DNA from: Crocosphaera watsonii WH 8501
GTDB lineage: Bacteria > Cyanobacteriota > Cyanobacteriia > Cyanobacteriales > Microcystaceae
Length of the DNA: 64,000 nucleotides
Direction of reading: 5' to 3'
NCBI RefSeq assembly: GCF_000167195.1
Contig: NZ_AADV02000001.1
Coordinates: forward strand, 62,001-126,000
The position numbers and the translations under genes were made by a program. Under the pieces are notes generated by a model. It made no database searches, was not told the origin of the DNA, and worked only from the letters and a program-made list of their open reading frames with translations. Shown one piece after another: positions 16,306 through 26,624 of the stretch. The first letter of the stretch is position 1. Every line of letters begins with the position of its first letter.

Positions 16306-18000
16306 TAGGGTTTGCTGAATAAAAGCAAAACCCTATTCTTTAAAAGGTTACACCCATATTCGCGATTGCAAAAAAGGTCAGCTTTGTCGGCTACAAACCG
16401 CTATAATTGGTAGAAACACCTCCCAGTTGTTGGTTAAGAACAAATGTATCGAAAAGAGGAGCAACCTTTACCGCCCCCAGAAAAATTTGAATTACCTTTC
16501 GAGGGCAAATTGTCCCCCAATAATCGTTGGGTAATCATGGCAGAGTTGATACCTTGGGATGATTTTGAGGAAGAATATGCTAAACTTTTTTCAGCAGAAA
16601 AAGGTTCGCCAGCCAAACTATTTAGAATGGCATTAGGGACATTAATTATTAAGGAAAAATTAGGAACAAGTGATAGAGAAACTATAGAACAGATTAGAGA
16701 AGATCCCTATCTACAATACTTTATAGGTTTAAATTGTTATCAACAAGAGCCACCACTGGAATCTTCAATGCTAGTTCATTTTAGGAAAAGAATTGATGGA
16801 GAATTGATAAACAAAATCAATAAAAAAATAGTAAGAAGAGAAATAGACAAGAGTGATAAAGAAGTAAAAAAAAAGGATTGTCTCCAAGAAAAAGGAGAAA
16901 AAATAAAAAATAAAGGTAAACTAATTTTAGATGCGACTTGTGCGCCAGCAGACATCAAATACCCAACGGATTTAGGCATATTAAATCAAGCCAGAATTGA
17001 GACAGAAAGAATAATAGATAATCTTTATAAACCATTAAGAGTAAAATTGAGAAAAAAGCCGAGAACTTCTAGAAAAATTGCTAGAAAGGAATACTTAAAA
17101 GTAGCTAAAAAACGAAAAGTATCTTATCAAGAAAGAAGAAAAGCTATCGGGAAACAGTTAAAATACCTTAAGAAAAATTTAGGAAATATAGAAGACTTAA
17201 TTCAAGCTGGGGCTTCCCTGGAAAATCTGAGTAAAAGACAGAAAAATTGTCTAGAGACTATCAAAAAAGTTTATGAACAACAACAGTCAATGTGGGAGAA
17301 TAAGACCCAGAGTGTTCCTCAAAGAATTGTAAGTTTAACTCAACCGCATATTCGTCCAATAGTGAGGGGAAAAGTAGGAAAACCAATAGAGTTTGGAGCT
17401 AAACTCTCAGTAAGCTGTGTAGATAACTATGTGTTTCTATACAAAATAAGTTTGGAAAACTTCAATGAATCTTGTCATTTAAAAGAACAAGTAGAAAAGT
17501 ATAAAGAAACGTTTGGCTATTATCCCGAATCCGTCCATGTAGATAAAATTTATCGAACTAGGGAAAACAGAAATTGGTGTAAGGAAAGAGGGATAAGAAT
17601 CAGTGGTCCGAAGTTAAGAAGACCTCCGAAAAATGTCAGTGAAGAAGAAAAGAAACAAGCCCACTCCGATGAATGCTTCCGTAATGCTATTGAGGGAAAG
17701 TTTGGACAAGCTAAACGAAGATTTAGCCTAAATCTCGTGATGACAAAACTCCCTGAAACCTCCATTACATCCATTGCTATTACATTTTTAGTTGTCAATC
17801 TTTCTAAACTTCTGAGGCAGTTTTTGTCGCTTTTTTTGTCCTTATTTACCAATAATAGAACAGGAGAACTCATCAAACCGCCTTTCATTAATTTTGATTA
17901 TACTTTAAACAATTTTCATGTACTAAAACTTATTGATTTGTCAGAAAATTCTTGGTCAAAAGTGGCATAAATTTTGGAGAAACTTTTTCAGCAAACCCTA
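16306..18000 (+). mobile_element. IS5/IS1182-like element, complete copy
   Basis: It is bounded by inverted ends TAGGGTTTGCTGAA (16306) and TTCAGCAAACCCTA (18000), length 1695 bp. The outer TA may be a two-base target duplication or part of the end. A terminator-like repeat (AGGGTTTGCTGAATAAAAGC / GCAAAACCCT) follows the left end. It sits 149 bases upstream of the bicA start, pointing away from it. Confidence 0.88.
16444..17970 (+). CDS. IS5/IS1182-like transposase (DUF772 type)
   Basis: A 508-residue transposase. The N-terminal DUF772-like domain spans about 20-130 (RWVIMAELIPWDDFEEEYAK ... LESSMLVHFRKRI). Candidate catalytic residues lie in LILDATCAPADI, SVHVDKIYRTREN and AIEGKFGQAKRRF. 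A lysine/arginine-rich linker lies at about 200-250. Compared with the copy at 30126..31673 it has several substitutions (for example VFLYKISLENF against VFLDKISWKNF). Confidence 0.85.
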   Translation: MYRKEEQPLPPPEKFELPFEGKLSPNNRWVIMAELIPWDDFEEEYAKLFSAEKGSPAKLFRMALGTLIIKEKLGTSDRETIEQIREDPYLQYFIGLNCYQQEPPLESSMLVHFRKRIDGELINKINKKIVRREIDKSDKEVKKKDCLQEKGEKIKNKGKLILDATCAPADIKYPTDLGILNQARIETERIIDNLYKPLRVKLRKKPRTSRKIARKEYLKVAKKRKVSYQERRKAIGKQLKYLKKNLGNIEDLIQAGASLENLSKRQKNCLETIKKVYEQQQSMWENKTQSVPQRIVSLTQPHIRPIVRGKVGKPIEFGAKLSVSCVDNYVFLYKISLENFNESCHLKEQVEKYKETFGYYPESVHVDKIYRTRENRNWCKERGIRISGPKLRRPPKNVSEEEKKQAHSDECFRNAIEGKFGQAKRRFSLNLVMTKLPETSITSIAITFLVVNLSKLLRQFLSLFLSLFTNNRTGELIKPPFINFDYTLNNFHVLKLIDLSENSWSKVA

Positions 18001-18074
18001 ATTAAAAAGATAGATAATTTTTCTGAAGAAAAAGCTCAAACGTTGAGAGGTTTAATTAATACCAGTTTCCTAAA

Positions 18075-18102
18075 GTAGGGGTTAACGGCCGTTAACCCCT
18101 AC
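18075..18102. repeat. 28-bp perfect palindrome, copy 1
   Basis: Half-site GTAGGGGTTAACGG followed by its exact complement. A second copy at 45859-45886 has C for T in the left arm and the matching G for A in the right arm, so the palindrome is kept. The preceding ATACCAGTTTCC is also shared. Confidence 0.85.
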
Positions 18103-18110
18103 AACGTTAA

Positions 18111-18231
18111 TATAGCAATCATGTATTCAGTTGTGAGAATTAATGTTGAAACTAATCCCCCCTAACTCCCCTTATTAAGGGGGGTTAGGGGGGATCTCGA
18201 TAATCTCATGAATCATTCGGTGATTGCTATA
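18111..18231. repeat. MITE-like repeat with nested hairpin
   Basis: Inverted ends TATAGCAATCA / TGATTGCTATA enclose a strong hairpin at 18155-18195 (ATCCCCCCTAAC ... GTTAGGGGGGAT). No ORF inside. Both motifs are of the type found in many intergenic repeats of filamentous and unicellular cyanobacteria. The rest of 18001-18462 is AT-rich leader DNA. Confidence 0.7.
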
Positions 18232-18462
18232 TAACTTGTATTCTCATAACTTCTTTACAAAATTTTACATACTGTCCCATTTTGTATGTATCTTTTCCAA
18301 ACCCAGTAAAAATTTTCAATTTCTTGAATTTTCTCTGATATTTACATTTCTTTAACTTTGGAAAAATATTAAGGGTTGCTTAAATTTGATTATTTATTAA
18401 TCCATAATTAAATATAGCCGCTATCATTACAAACATATAGACTTACCCCATGGCAAAACATC

Positions 18463-18885
18463 ATGAAAGCATTAATAAGAAAGCCAGATAATCTATTGGC
18501 TTATGTAACAACTGCTACTTTTTTCTTCAGTATGACTCTAAGTTCCTCCGCATCCACAACATCGTTGAAAAAATATGAAAATATTAATCTCAAACAATTC
18601 AACGAATGTATAAAACCCCCGACTTCCAATGGTTCCGAACAAGGTTGGGCTGATTACTACGGCGAAAACCAAGGTAAAGTTGAGTTAAAAGTTAGGAATC
18701 AACCCATGATTTCTGATGGAACAATTGCAGCCACATTAGACTATAAATTTGAACCATCAGAAGAAGTATTAACCTTAGAAATCAAGAGAAAAACCAAATT
18801 TATGTTTGGGATGATTCAAGCATCTGACGAACAAATTTGGGAAGGATTTGACGGTTTAGTAAAACAATGTCGCAAACTTAGTTAG
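18463..18885 (+). CDS. Secreted hypothetical protein
   Basis: A 140-residue protein with a probable signal peptide (about 1-32, LLAYVTTATFFFSMTLSSSAS) and a soluble domain with two cysteines (NECIKPP, VKQCRKL) that may pair in the periplasm. The polar, beta-rich middle (KVELKVRNQPMISDGTI) gives no family I recognise. It converges on the next gene, the stops lying next to each other at 18885/18886. Confidence 0.55.
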   Translation: MKALIRKPDNLLAYVTTATFFFSMTLSSSASTTSLKKYENINLKQFNECIKPPTSNGSEQGWADYYGENQGKVELKVRNQPMISDGTIAATLDYKFEPSEEVLTLEIKRKTKFMFGMIQASDEQIWEGFDGLVKQCRKLS

Positions 18886-19203
18886 TTAGAAAGGGAAAGA
18901 GACTCTTACTCTTTCTTCTGGGGCGGGTCTTTCTTGGCGAATATCAAGAGAAGGGGAGCCATTTCTGTCATTAATGCGGATTCTAGTTTGGGGTCTTCTT
19001 TGTTCTTCTACTCCAACAGTCAAGCGACCATTATCACCATAAACCCTTACATTTGTTCTGTTACGGCGACGGCGTTGGTTAGAAAAATCTACCCGAACAT
19101 CATCTCCCAGTTCGATAATTTGAGCGTTAACAGTTATTGTACCCATAAAAGTGGTGAGAGTCAGACCAAGGGTGAACATTCCAAGTATAGGAATCCGTTT
19201 CAT
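18886..19203 (-). CDS. Small secreted arginine-rich protein
   Basis: A 105-residue product with a signal peptide (LGMFTLGLTLTTFMGTITVNAQ, cleavage near residue 28) and a short mature part rich in Arg and Asn (QRRRRNRTNVRVYGDNGR). The repeated pattern RVRVY-DNG / RIRINDRNG suggests two short beta hairpins. Function unknown. Confidence 0.5.
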   Translation of the reverse strand: MKRIPILGMFTLGLTLTTFMGTITVNAQIIELGDDVRVDFSNQRRRRNRTNVRVYGDNGRLTVGVEEQRRPQTRIRINDRNGSPSLDIRQERPAPEERVRVSFPF

Positions 19204-19307
19204 AGGGAATTCTCCAAATCGAACTTAAGACATCCTATCCTTAATACTTTCGGGCTGACTTCCCCCAGTTGCATGATTAAGAATTAAGATTTTTTACGGT
19301 TAAAACT

Positions 19308-19336
19308 AACCCACGGACTTAAAACCGTGGGTTTTT
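19308..19336. terminator. Hairpin AACCCACGG/CCGTGGGTT
   Basis: A nine-base stem with an eight-base loop followed by TTTCTG. It could be a rho-independent terminator. Hairpins of this ACCCACGG type also mark ends of IS200/IS605 elements in cyanobacteria, but no transposase is nearby, so I keep the terminator/repeat call. Confidence 0.45.
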
Positions 19337-19447
19337 CTGATACGAACAATGCCGAACTCAGGTAAGATGGGATCATAAAAAAAAGATAAGACTCCGTCGT
19401 TAACCACGGGGTTTAAATAAATTTAGATTATATAAATAAGCAAATAA

Positions 19448-20452
19448 ATGCGCTGTTTAAACTGCCATATGGATAACCTTCCCGAAACGACCCAAATTTG
19501 TCCTAATTGTGGGGCGCAAGTCTTTTCATTGTTACAAGAAGTGTTACCCAAAGGAACCCAACTGCGATCGCATACTTATTGTTTAGAGAATGCTATGGGA
19601 AAAGGCAGTTTTGGCATTACCTATCGGGCCCATCATACCGCATTAAAGAATCTGGTGGTCATCAAAGAATTTTATCCAGTAGAATATGTATCCCGAAATA
19701 TTGAAACCAAACTATTAATTATTCCCGAAAAAAATAGAGAGACATACAAAAGAAACTTATATCGTTTTTTAGAAGAAGGGCAGATATTAGCTAAATTGGA
19801 TCATCCCAATGTAGTCAAAGTAAGAGATTTATTTGAAGAACGAGATACAGCTTATATTGTTATGGAGTTGGTACAGGGAAAAACCTTACTTAAAGAGTTA
19901 GAAGATCAACCCGAAAAGAAGCTATCCCCAGATAGAGTAGAAAAAATAATTGGACAATTAGTTAATGCTTTAACAGCTATTCACGAAGCAGGAATTTATC
20001 ATCTGGATCTCAAACCAGAGAATATGATCCTAACCCCCAATGATCAGTTAATTTTAATTGATTTTGGTGCCGCCACTTTAGCAAGCGACGCTAAACGAAA
20101 AAAGACCCGTTCTTTTACCGAATGTTATGCAGCACCAGAAATTATGACAGGGGGAGAAGTAGGACCACAAAGCGATTTATTTGAAGTAGGAATGATTCTC
20201 CATGAACTACTAACAGGAAAACTACCACCTCCAGCGATGAAAAGGGCTTTAGAAACCGATCTTTGGCAGCCTAAAGGGTTAGAGCATCCTTGGGATATGT
20301 TAATTGTAGATGCCCTGAGAATTAAAAGAGATAAACGGAGTTCTACCGTAGACCAATGGTGGGAACTACGAAAACAAGAACAGGTTAATACTATTAGAAT
20401 TGAGCAAAAAATGCAGAAAATTTACAAGGTAAGTTTTCCTTACCTTTATTAA
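19448..20452 (+). CDS. Ser/Thr protein kinase with zinc ribbon (5' half of a kinase-WD40 gene)
   Basis: The N-terminus is a four-cysteine zinc ribbon (MRCLNCHMDN..QICPNCGAQ). A eukaryotic-type kinase domain follows at about 35-300: glycine loop GKGSFGITYRA, lysine VVIKEFYP, catalytic HLDLKPENM, metal site LIDFGAA, and APEI. The frame ends at 20452, but a single missing A in the A6 run near 20408 explains this: in the -1 frame the protein continues as QGKFSLPLLKQQGMAKK into the WD40 region. Kinase-WD40 fusions are common in cyanobacteria, so I read 19448..22239 as one gene with a frameshift and a later stop. Confidence 0.85.
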   Translation: MRCLNCHMDNLPETTQICPNCGAQVFSLLQEVLPKGTQLRSHTYCLENAMGKGSFGITYRAHHTALKNLVVIKEFYPVEYVSRNIETKLLIIPEKNRETYKRNLYRFLEEGQILAKLDHPNVVKVRDLFEERDTAYIVMELVQGKTLLKELEDQPEKKLSPDRVEKIIGQLVNALTAIHEAGIYHLDLKPENMILTPNDQLILIDFGAATLASDAKRKKTRSFTECYAAPEIMTGGEVGPQSDLFEVGMILHELLTGKLPPPAMKRALETDLWQPKGLEHPWDMLIVDALRIKRDKRSSTVDQWWELRKQEQVNTIRIEQKMQKIYKVSFPYLY

Positions 20453-22239
20453 AACAACAAGGTATGGCTAAAAAATTGGGTTTAGGTCGTCTGAAGAAAG
20501 TTATTGCCTTGAATCAAAAGCAGGTCTTAGTTGTCGAAGCATCAGGGGCATCTTTATTAGATTTTGATAACCCTATTAATCAGTGGTAAATTGACTGTCC
20601 AACTTCCTGTGCAGCTATTAGTGAAAATCAAGAAATATTAGCTTTAGTTTGGCAACAAAATATATATTTATGGAATCTAAGTCAAGGAAAAATATTAAGA
20701 CAATTACAAGGTCATTCCAAAACCATCACAGATTTAGCCTTTAATAAAGATAGCTCTTTATTAGTCTCAGGAAGTCTTGATGAAACCTTTATTGTTTGGG
20801 AAATTAAAACAGGAAGAAAACGCCACGAATTATCGGACCCTATGGGTTCTATCACCGCCGTTGCTTTCAGCGAAGATAATCAATTTATTGCCACTGGTTC
20901 CCACATCGGAATTGTGAGAATTTGGGGAGCGATTTCTGGTCAAGAATGGCGCTGTTTAGAAGATCATCAAACTGCAGTAGAAAGCTTAAGTTTTAGCCCT
21001 GATAGTAAACTATTAGCTTCGGGAGGAAGGGATAAAAAAATTCGTTTATGGGATGTTACTTCAGGGAAATTTCAACAAATATTAGAAGGACATCAAGATT
21101 GGGTAACAGCATTAATTTTTGATAAAAATGCGGATCATTTAGCCTCTGCATCCGCCATTAATGATAAAGATATTTGTATTTGGTCTCTCGCACAAAGACA
21201 AAAACCCCAAAAACTAAAGGGAGATAGTAATAGTATCCAAGCGATCGCTTTTTGTCCCGATGAGCGTTATCTGATCTCGGCAGCATCGGACAATACTATC
21301 CGTCTCTGGGATAGAGAAACGGGAGAAGAGATTAAGCAAATGCAGCAACATAGCAATTGGGTCTATAGTTTAGCTTGTAGTAAGGATGGTCGTTGGGTGG
21401 CCATCGCATACAGTGACGGGATCATACATCTGTGGGATATCATTAAACAACGAGAAATTAATTGTCTCGAAGGTCATGAAAGTGTGATTTCTAGTCTAGC
21501 CTTTTGTCCTGATAATCAACATTTAGTTTCTGGAAGTTGGGACGGAACCGTAAGGGTTTGGGATATTCATACAAGAAAATGTAAACGCATTTTACAGGGT
21601 CATCAAAATTGGGTTAGTAGTGTTGCGGTGAGTCCTAATGGTGAATGGGTTGCGTCTGGAAGTTGGGATAAAACAGTTTGTCTCTGGGAGATTACTAATA
21701 GTTGGCCTAATTTTAAAGGGAGTAAACCCACTCGTATTTTACAGGGTCATTTAGAGGATATTGAAGGGGTTGCTTTCAGTCCTGATAATCAATTAATTGC
21801 CAGTTGTAGTAACGATAAAACAATTAAAATCTGGGAAGTTGCCTCCGGTCAACAGGTTCAACAATTAGAAGGTCATAAATATAGTGTAGAAGATATAGTT
21901 TTTAGTCCTGATGGTCAATTTATTGCTTCTGTTAGTCGAGATAAAACTGTTCGAGTTTGGCACATTATTTCTGGTAAAGAAATTCATCGTTTTCAAGGTC
22001 ATACTAATTATGTTAATTGTGTGGCCTTTAGTTTAGAAGGTCGTTATCTGGCCTCAGGGGGAAAAGATAAAATGATTGCTATTTGGGATCTGGTTTCAGG
22101 GGAATTAACACAATTAATTCAAGGCCATACTAATTATATTAATAGTCTTGCTTTTACTGGGGATGGTTCCTTTTTGGTGTCTGGGGATAATGATGGGGTT
22201 GTTCGGTTGTGGAAGTTAGAATTAGGTAAACTTGAGTAA
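20425..22239 (+). CDS. WD40 repeat region (3' half of the kinase-WD40 gene)
   Basis: The frame is open from about 20425 but contains TAA at 20587-20589 (NPINQW-stop-IDCPTS); the longest uninterrupted part with a start is ATG 20842..22239, 465 residues. I count about 13 WD40 units, each of the form GH..V/I..LAFSPD......LASGS.D.TIRLWD, enough for two beta-propellers. They would give a scaffold for protein partners of the kinase. A weak hairpin CCCCAAC/GTTGGGG follows at 22249-22279. As the sequence stands, the WD40 part could only be made as a separate protein. Confidence 0.8.
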
Positions 22240-22450
22240 TTGAACACACCCCAACGCTCATCAGAGATTATAGTTGGGGATTCACTTGCACCCAGAAAGT
22301 TTTAGACTTCTGAGTGTCTCCAGATTTACTGGTGTCCGCAGTGTATTTGTTCAAATGTATTTTGACGCTCAATCCGGTATAATTACCTCGATGCCATCCT
22401 AACACACTAACATTAGTTAACGAGAAGGACTCAAGGAGAGAACAAAATCA

Positions 22451-23242
22451 TTGAATAAACAGATAAAAATTCCCATCTTGTATATTTTTGCTCGTTCGGG
22501 AGGGACTTTAGTAAACCGTTGTTTGGGCAGCATTTCAAATAACGTTGTCTTATCTGAAATTAATCCTTACTTTTCTGTTATCCCGATGGAAGAGCAGGCA
22601 AAAAATTGGTTTTCTTTACTTTCCCCAACGGAATATCAATCGTTGTTAGGACAAAGTTTTATTAATAAACTAGAGTTCATTATACATAAAGCTAATTTGT
22701 TGGGTAAAAAGTTAGTGATTAGGGACTGGCCGACACCTAACTTTTTGGGGAATGTATTAGGAGATGGCTCGTTGTTCCCTAGTGGTTTATTGGAACAAAA
22801 ACTTTATCTTTCTCATCATGGGTTTGAAACCTGTCCTGTTGTCATCAGCCGAAGGTCAGCAGATGTTTATGAATCTCTGACCCGCACCTTTAAACAATTT
22901 CATTTACTGTCAATTGACGAATTTAGCTTAGCTTACTTAGAATATGCAAAGGCAGTTCACCACTATCCTAACTTTCACTATGAAGACATCTGTCAAAATC
23001 CCGATTCATATATTCGTCAAATCTGTAGTCTATTGGAAATTAATTGCTATTCCTCCTTTGCCAATAATTTTTGGAAATTTACAAAATGTACAGGAGATAA
23101 TCATTTAAATCAACCATCAAGAGGTTTTAAAGAAGAAAAAATTGTTGCTCTTGAAAGTAACATTAATTCAGATTTTTATATTGTTGCTATGCAAAATGAA
23201 CATTGTCGTCAAGCAGATAGGTTACTAGGATATGGTGGATAA
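22451..23242 (+). CDS. P-loop sulfotransferase-like protein
   Basis: A 263-residue protein starting at TTG 22451 after an AAGGAGAG-like ribosome-binding site. ILYIFARSGGTLVNRCLGS near residues 10-27 fits the 5'-PSB (PAPS phosphate) loop of sulfotransferases, and CPVVISRRSADVYESLTRTF fits the 3'-PB region. It probably modifies a surface polysaccharide or protein, given the glycosyltransferase genes that follow. Its stop overlaps the GTG start of the next gene, so they are translationally coupled. Confidence 0.6.
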   Translation: MNKQIKIPILYIFARSGGTLVNRCLGSISNNVVLSEINPYFSVIPMEEQAKNWFSLLSPTEYQSLLGQSFINKLEFIIHKANLLGKKLVIRDWPTPNFLGNVLGDGSLFPSGLLEQKLYLSHHGFETCPVVISRRSADVYESLTRTFKQFHLLSIDEFSLAYLEYAKAVHHYPNFHYEDICQNPDSYIRQICSLLEINCYSSFANNFWKFTKCTGDNHLNQPSRGFKEEKIVALESNINSDFYIVAMQNEHCRQADRLLGYGG

Positions 23243-25271
23243 TTCTTCAGAAAACATCAAAAAAGACACACTTTTGAAAATTATTGAAAGTCGTGATGCC
23301 AGTTTATAAAGATTACTTAAAGAGTGTCATCAGGCATCAGAAAATCATGTTACTTTGTTAGAAAAATTAGATACAGCTAATAGAAGCTTAGCAGAAACTC
23401 AACAACAAGTAAACTATCTTGCTTTCCAAAATAGCAATTTACTAGACAATTTAGCAGCAACTCAACAAGAGGTTGAGAAACTAAAGTCCATAAACCTCAA
23501 ATTTCAAAATAGAGTTGCTATTTATTCTCAAACTCTTAACGAGTTAAACTTTCATAATTTTCAGATTAAACAGCATAATGCAGAACTTAAAAATCAACTC
23601 AATGTTCAGCAAGAAAACCTGAATAGCAAATATAAAAAGATAGACGCTTTACAAGAAAAAATCAATTCTCTTAATGCTTCTGTAGAGACACTGCAAATAG
23701 GTCGTGTTGCTTTCAAGCAAGTTATTAAATCCTTATTGAGAAAAACGAAAACTGAAAAACTACTCACCATATACAAAAAATTAGTCAATAAATCCTCATC
23801 GAATTTAGAAGAAAATCAAGAAATAATCTCTCCAAAACCTGAGCTTGATACCTCTTCTGTCGAGGAAGAATCTAGGGTTGAATCTGCTTCAGTTAAAGTG
23901 AATTTAATATCAGACTCTACAGAAGCATTAATTGTGTTACGAGGAGTAACTTTTAATAATGAACTAGATATTCAAGATGTATCAGAAGAACCTTTACGTT
24001 TCTTTAGTGAAATTGTTTCTAAACCTAGTCAGATTTTGTGTATTAGTCCTGATGCTAGAATGGCTTCTTTGATTCAGGCCTTGGCCTATGGAGGTGCAGA
24101 AGTATTTTGTTTTGCTTGCTCTCCCAATTTAGCGATCAGTCTGCAAACTGTAGGGGTCAAAATGATTTGGCAAGACCTTGGTAGTTGGATGGTGGAAACT
24201 CAACAGACTAATTTAAGTGAATTTGATGTGGTTTGTCTGGGTCAAAATCCTAGTCTTGTAGATTGGGCTTTACTTCATAATAGGCTTTCTAATAATACTA
24301 AAATAATTACTCAGGCAGATGTACAAGCGTTGAATCCAAAAGATTTTAATCTACATCAGTCTCTTTTTAAAAGTTGGGAAGTATCTAATTTGACCTTCAA
24401 CGGTTTAAAGCTTTATGATTCCCCTCCATCTAACTGGAAAGATCCTTTAGATATAATCTCACCTTTGCATCAATATCAGCAATGGCCTTGGCATGATCCT
24501 AACATTCGTATTCCCTCTACATTACCATCAGGCAAACCATGGCCAAAAATTTCAGTGGTCACTGTAACTTTTAATCAAGGCAAATACATTGAAGAAACTA
24601 TTCGTTCAATACTTCAACAAAACTATCCTAACCTTGAATATATCTTGATAGATGCTTGCTCTACAGATAATACCCATGAAATATTAGGTCGCCACAAAGA
24701 TCAATTTGCCCATTGCATTATTGAACCAGATAAGGGACAGTCTGACGCTCTTAATAAAGGTTTTAGCTTGGCTACCGGGGATATTCTGGCATGGCTCAAT
24801 AGCGACGATTCTTATGTACCTGATTCTTTGTTTAGGGTAGCTCTGGCTTTTGATCGCTACGTAACAGATATGGTCGCAGGAGGAGTTCAATTACGAGAAG
24901 ACTTTTGCCCTACTCCTTTCAAAGTGCATCATAGTAAGCTTCCTTTTGGGGAAGTTGTTCCCTTACCTACCGAACAGTTACTAGATTTGGATAAATGTTG
25001 GCAACAAGGTCACTTTTTCTATCAACCCGAAGTTTTTTGGACGAGAGAATTATGGGAACGTTCAGGGGGGAAAGTGCGCGAAGACCTCTTCTATAGCATG
25101 GACTATGAACTATGGGTTCGTATGTCTGTAAATCAAGCTAAGATTGTCCATATTCCCGAGCCTCTTGTAGCATACCGAGTTCATGAGAAACAAAAAACCT
25201 ACGGTGACGATATTCCTTTTCTTCCCGAACTGACCTCCGTACGGGACCAATTTTTATCAATTGATCGTTAA
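23235..25271 (+). CDS. GT2 glycosyltransferase with N-terminal coiled coil, early in-frame stop
   Basis: From GTG 23235 the frame reads VDNSSENIKKDTLLKIIESR then meets TAA at 23307-23309 (DASL-stop-RLLKEC); it stays open from there to 25271. The first uninterrupted start is TTG 23355, giving 638 residues. Residues 1-130 of that form are a long coiled coil (LAETQQQVNYLAFQNSNLL...). A central domain of unknown type follows, and a GT-A family 2 glycosyltransferase occupies about 395-630 (ISVVTVTFNQGKYIEETIRS, IDACSTDNT, LAWLNSDDSYVPDS). Such proteins build surface polysaccharides. A CAA to TAA change would explain the stop. Confidence 0.8.
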
Positions 25272-25350
25272 ATCATTTAGTGATCAATGAATAATAACTA
25301 TCAAAAATTACATCAATCATAAATTTAAAAATCCTGTGGAGTGACAGATC

Positions 25351-25971
25351 TTGAGCGAAACAAATAAAAGAGTTTTATTTATCAATGATGTCGGTTTTCA
25401 GTATGGGGCAGGTTTAGCTCAACTGAGACAAATTCAATCCTTTTTATTGATGGGTTATGATGTTGCTGCCTTATGCTGGAGTTCAGGAGATAATGTTGAG
25501 AGCAGAATTCCCTTTACACCTGTTGAGGGGACCGGAAACTGGTTAGGGATAACATCTCTTGTCTATCTGTGCCAAGAATCTGGAGTTTCTTCAGAAAATA
25601 TTGTGAATTTGGTGGTATGTGAAGCCGATTTTCTTTGTCCAGATTTAATCATCATCGGCAATATTTACGGTGCGAAATGGCCAACAATTCTTGTTAGTGC
25701 TTTAGAAAAGTTAGACTGTCCTGTAATTACCTATATGCACGATTGTTATTGGTTTACTGGACGTTGCGCTTATACGGGAAATTGTACTCGTTACAACATT
25801 GGATGTAATCATGAATGTCCTACTTGGCAAGACTATCCCGTTCTCGAACCTCAGTTAATTTTTGATGAATGGCTTTTACGGCGTAAAATGTTTTGCGGTG
25901 AACAAGGTATGCCCCCAGTGCAGCTTGGCGAAAGTAATCCACCAGATTTTTACAGAAAGTTTCGTGACTAG
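25351..25971 (+). pseudogene. GT4-type glycosyltransferase, N-terminal part only
   Basis: The native protein spans TTG 25351 to about 25917; beyond that the frame runs into IS630 copy B (VQLGESNPPDF...). The fragment is the N-terminal Rossmann domain of a GT-B glycosyltransferase (VLFINDVGFQYGAGLAQLRQ) with a cysteine-rich stretch HDCYWFTGRCAYTGNCTRYN like that in several family 4 enzymes. The nucleotide-sugar-binding C-terminal half is absent, so the protein should be inactive. It belongs with the preceding polysaccharide genes. Confidence 0.75.
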
Positions 25972-25979
25972 CCACGACA

Positions 25980-26561
25980 ATGTGTTTCAATGAAACTAAC
26001 GGAAGAATCTCGAAGTTGATGTCCATGATAAAAGCATTGCCAATTAACCTCTCCAACCTACAGAAAACAGTACTCCAACAAATAGTGAGAGGGACAACAA
26101 ACCCCTATCGCCTTGTTAGACGAGCCAAGCTAATCTTAGCCGCAGCATCAGGAGAGAGCAATAGTTCGATTAGTCGAAGATTAGAATTAGACCGAGTACA
26201 AGTGCGTCAGTGGCGATCGCGATGGTTTGAGGAGAGAGAAAAACTGAGTGCCGCCGAAGAACAACAGGTAACGGAGAAAGCATTAATGGTCTTGATCAAA
26301 GGAATTTTAAGCGATCGCCCAAGACCTGGAACAACAAAATCCTTTACGGTCGAACAAGTAGTCCAGATTGTAGAGATCGCTTGTGAAGAATGTGAAAAAT
26401 CAGACAGACCAGTGAGCCATTGGACACCTTCAGAGTTGGCGGATGAAGCCATAAAAAGAGGAATTGTCGAAAAGATTTCCCCCCGTAGTGTGGGGCGTTT
26501 TTTAAAAAGAAGCGACATTACAACCACATCTCGTTCGTTACTGGTTAAATGCCAAAGTTGA
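25980..26561 (+). CDS. IS630-type transposase orfA (copy B)
   Basis: Identical in plan to orfA of copy A (HTH half), ending KCQS because of one substitution. The T6A5 run at 26498-26508 separates it from the catalytic frame. Confidence 0.8.
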   Translation: MCFNETNGRISKLMSMIKALPINLSNLQKTVLQQIVRGTTNPYRLVRRAKLILAAASGESNSSISRRLELDRVQVRQWRSRWFEEREKLSAAEEQQVTEKALMVLIKGILSDRPRPGTTKSFTVEQVVQIVEIACEECEKSDRPVSHWTPSELADEAIKRGIVEKISPRSVGRFLKRSDITTTSRSLLVKCQS

Positions 26562-26624
26562 TGATCCCTTAAAATTTAAAAGCAAGTCAAATATATCTGT
26601 GAACTTCATCAAGAAGCTAAAACT

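Noticed and set aside
19308-19336. End of an IS200/IS605 element
   Set aside because: Only one hairpin of that type is seen and there is no tnpA or tnpB in the neighbourhood, so I kept it as a terminator-like hairpin.
22240-22450. tRNA or other structured RNA in the gap before the sulfotransferase-like gene
   Set aside because: The short CCCCAAC/GTTGGGG stem does not extend to a cloverleaf and no T-loop sequence is present.
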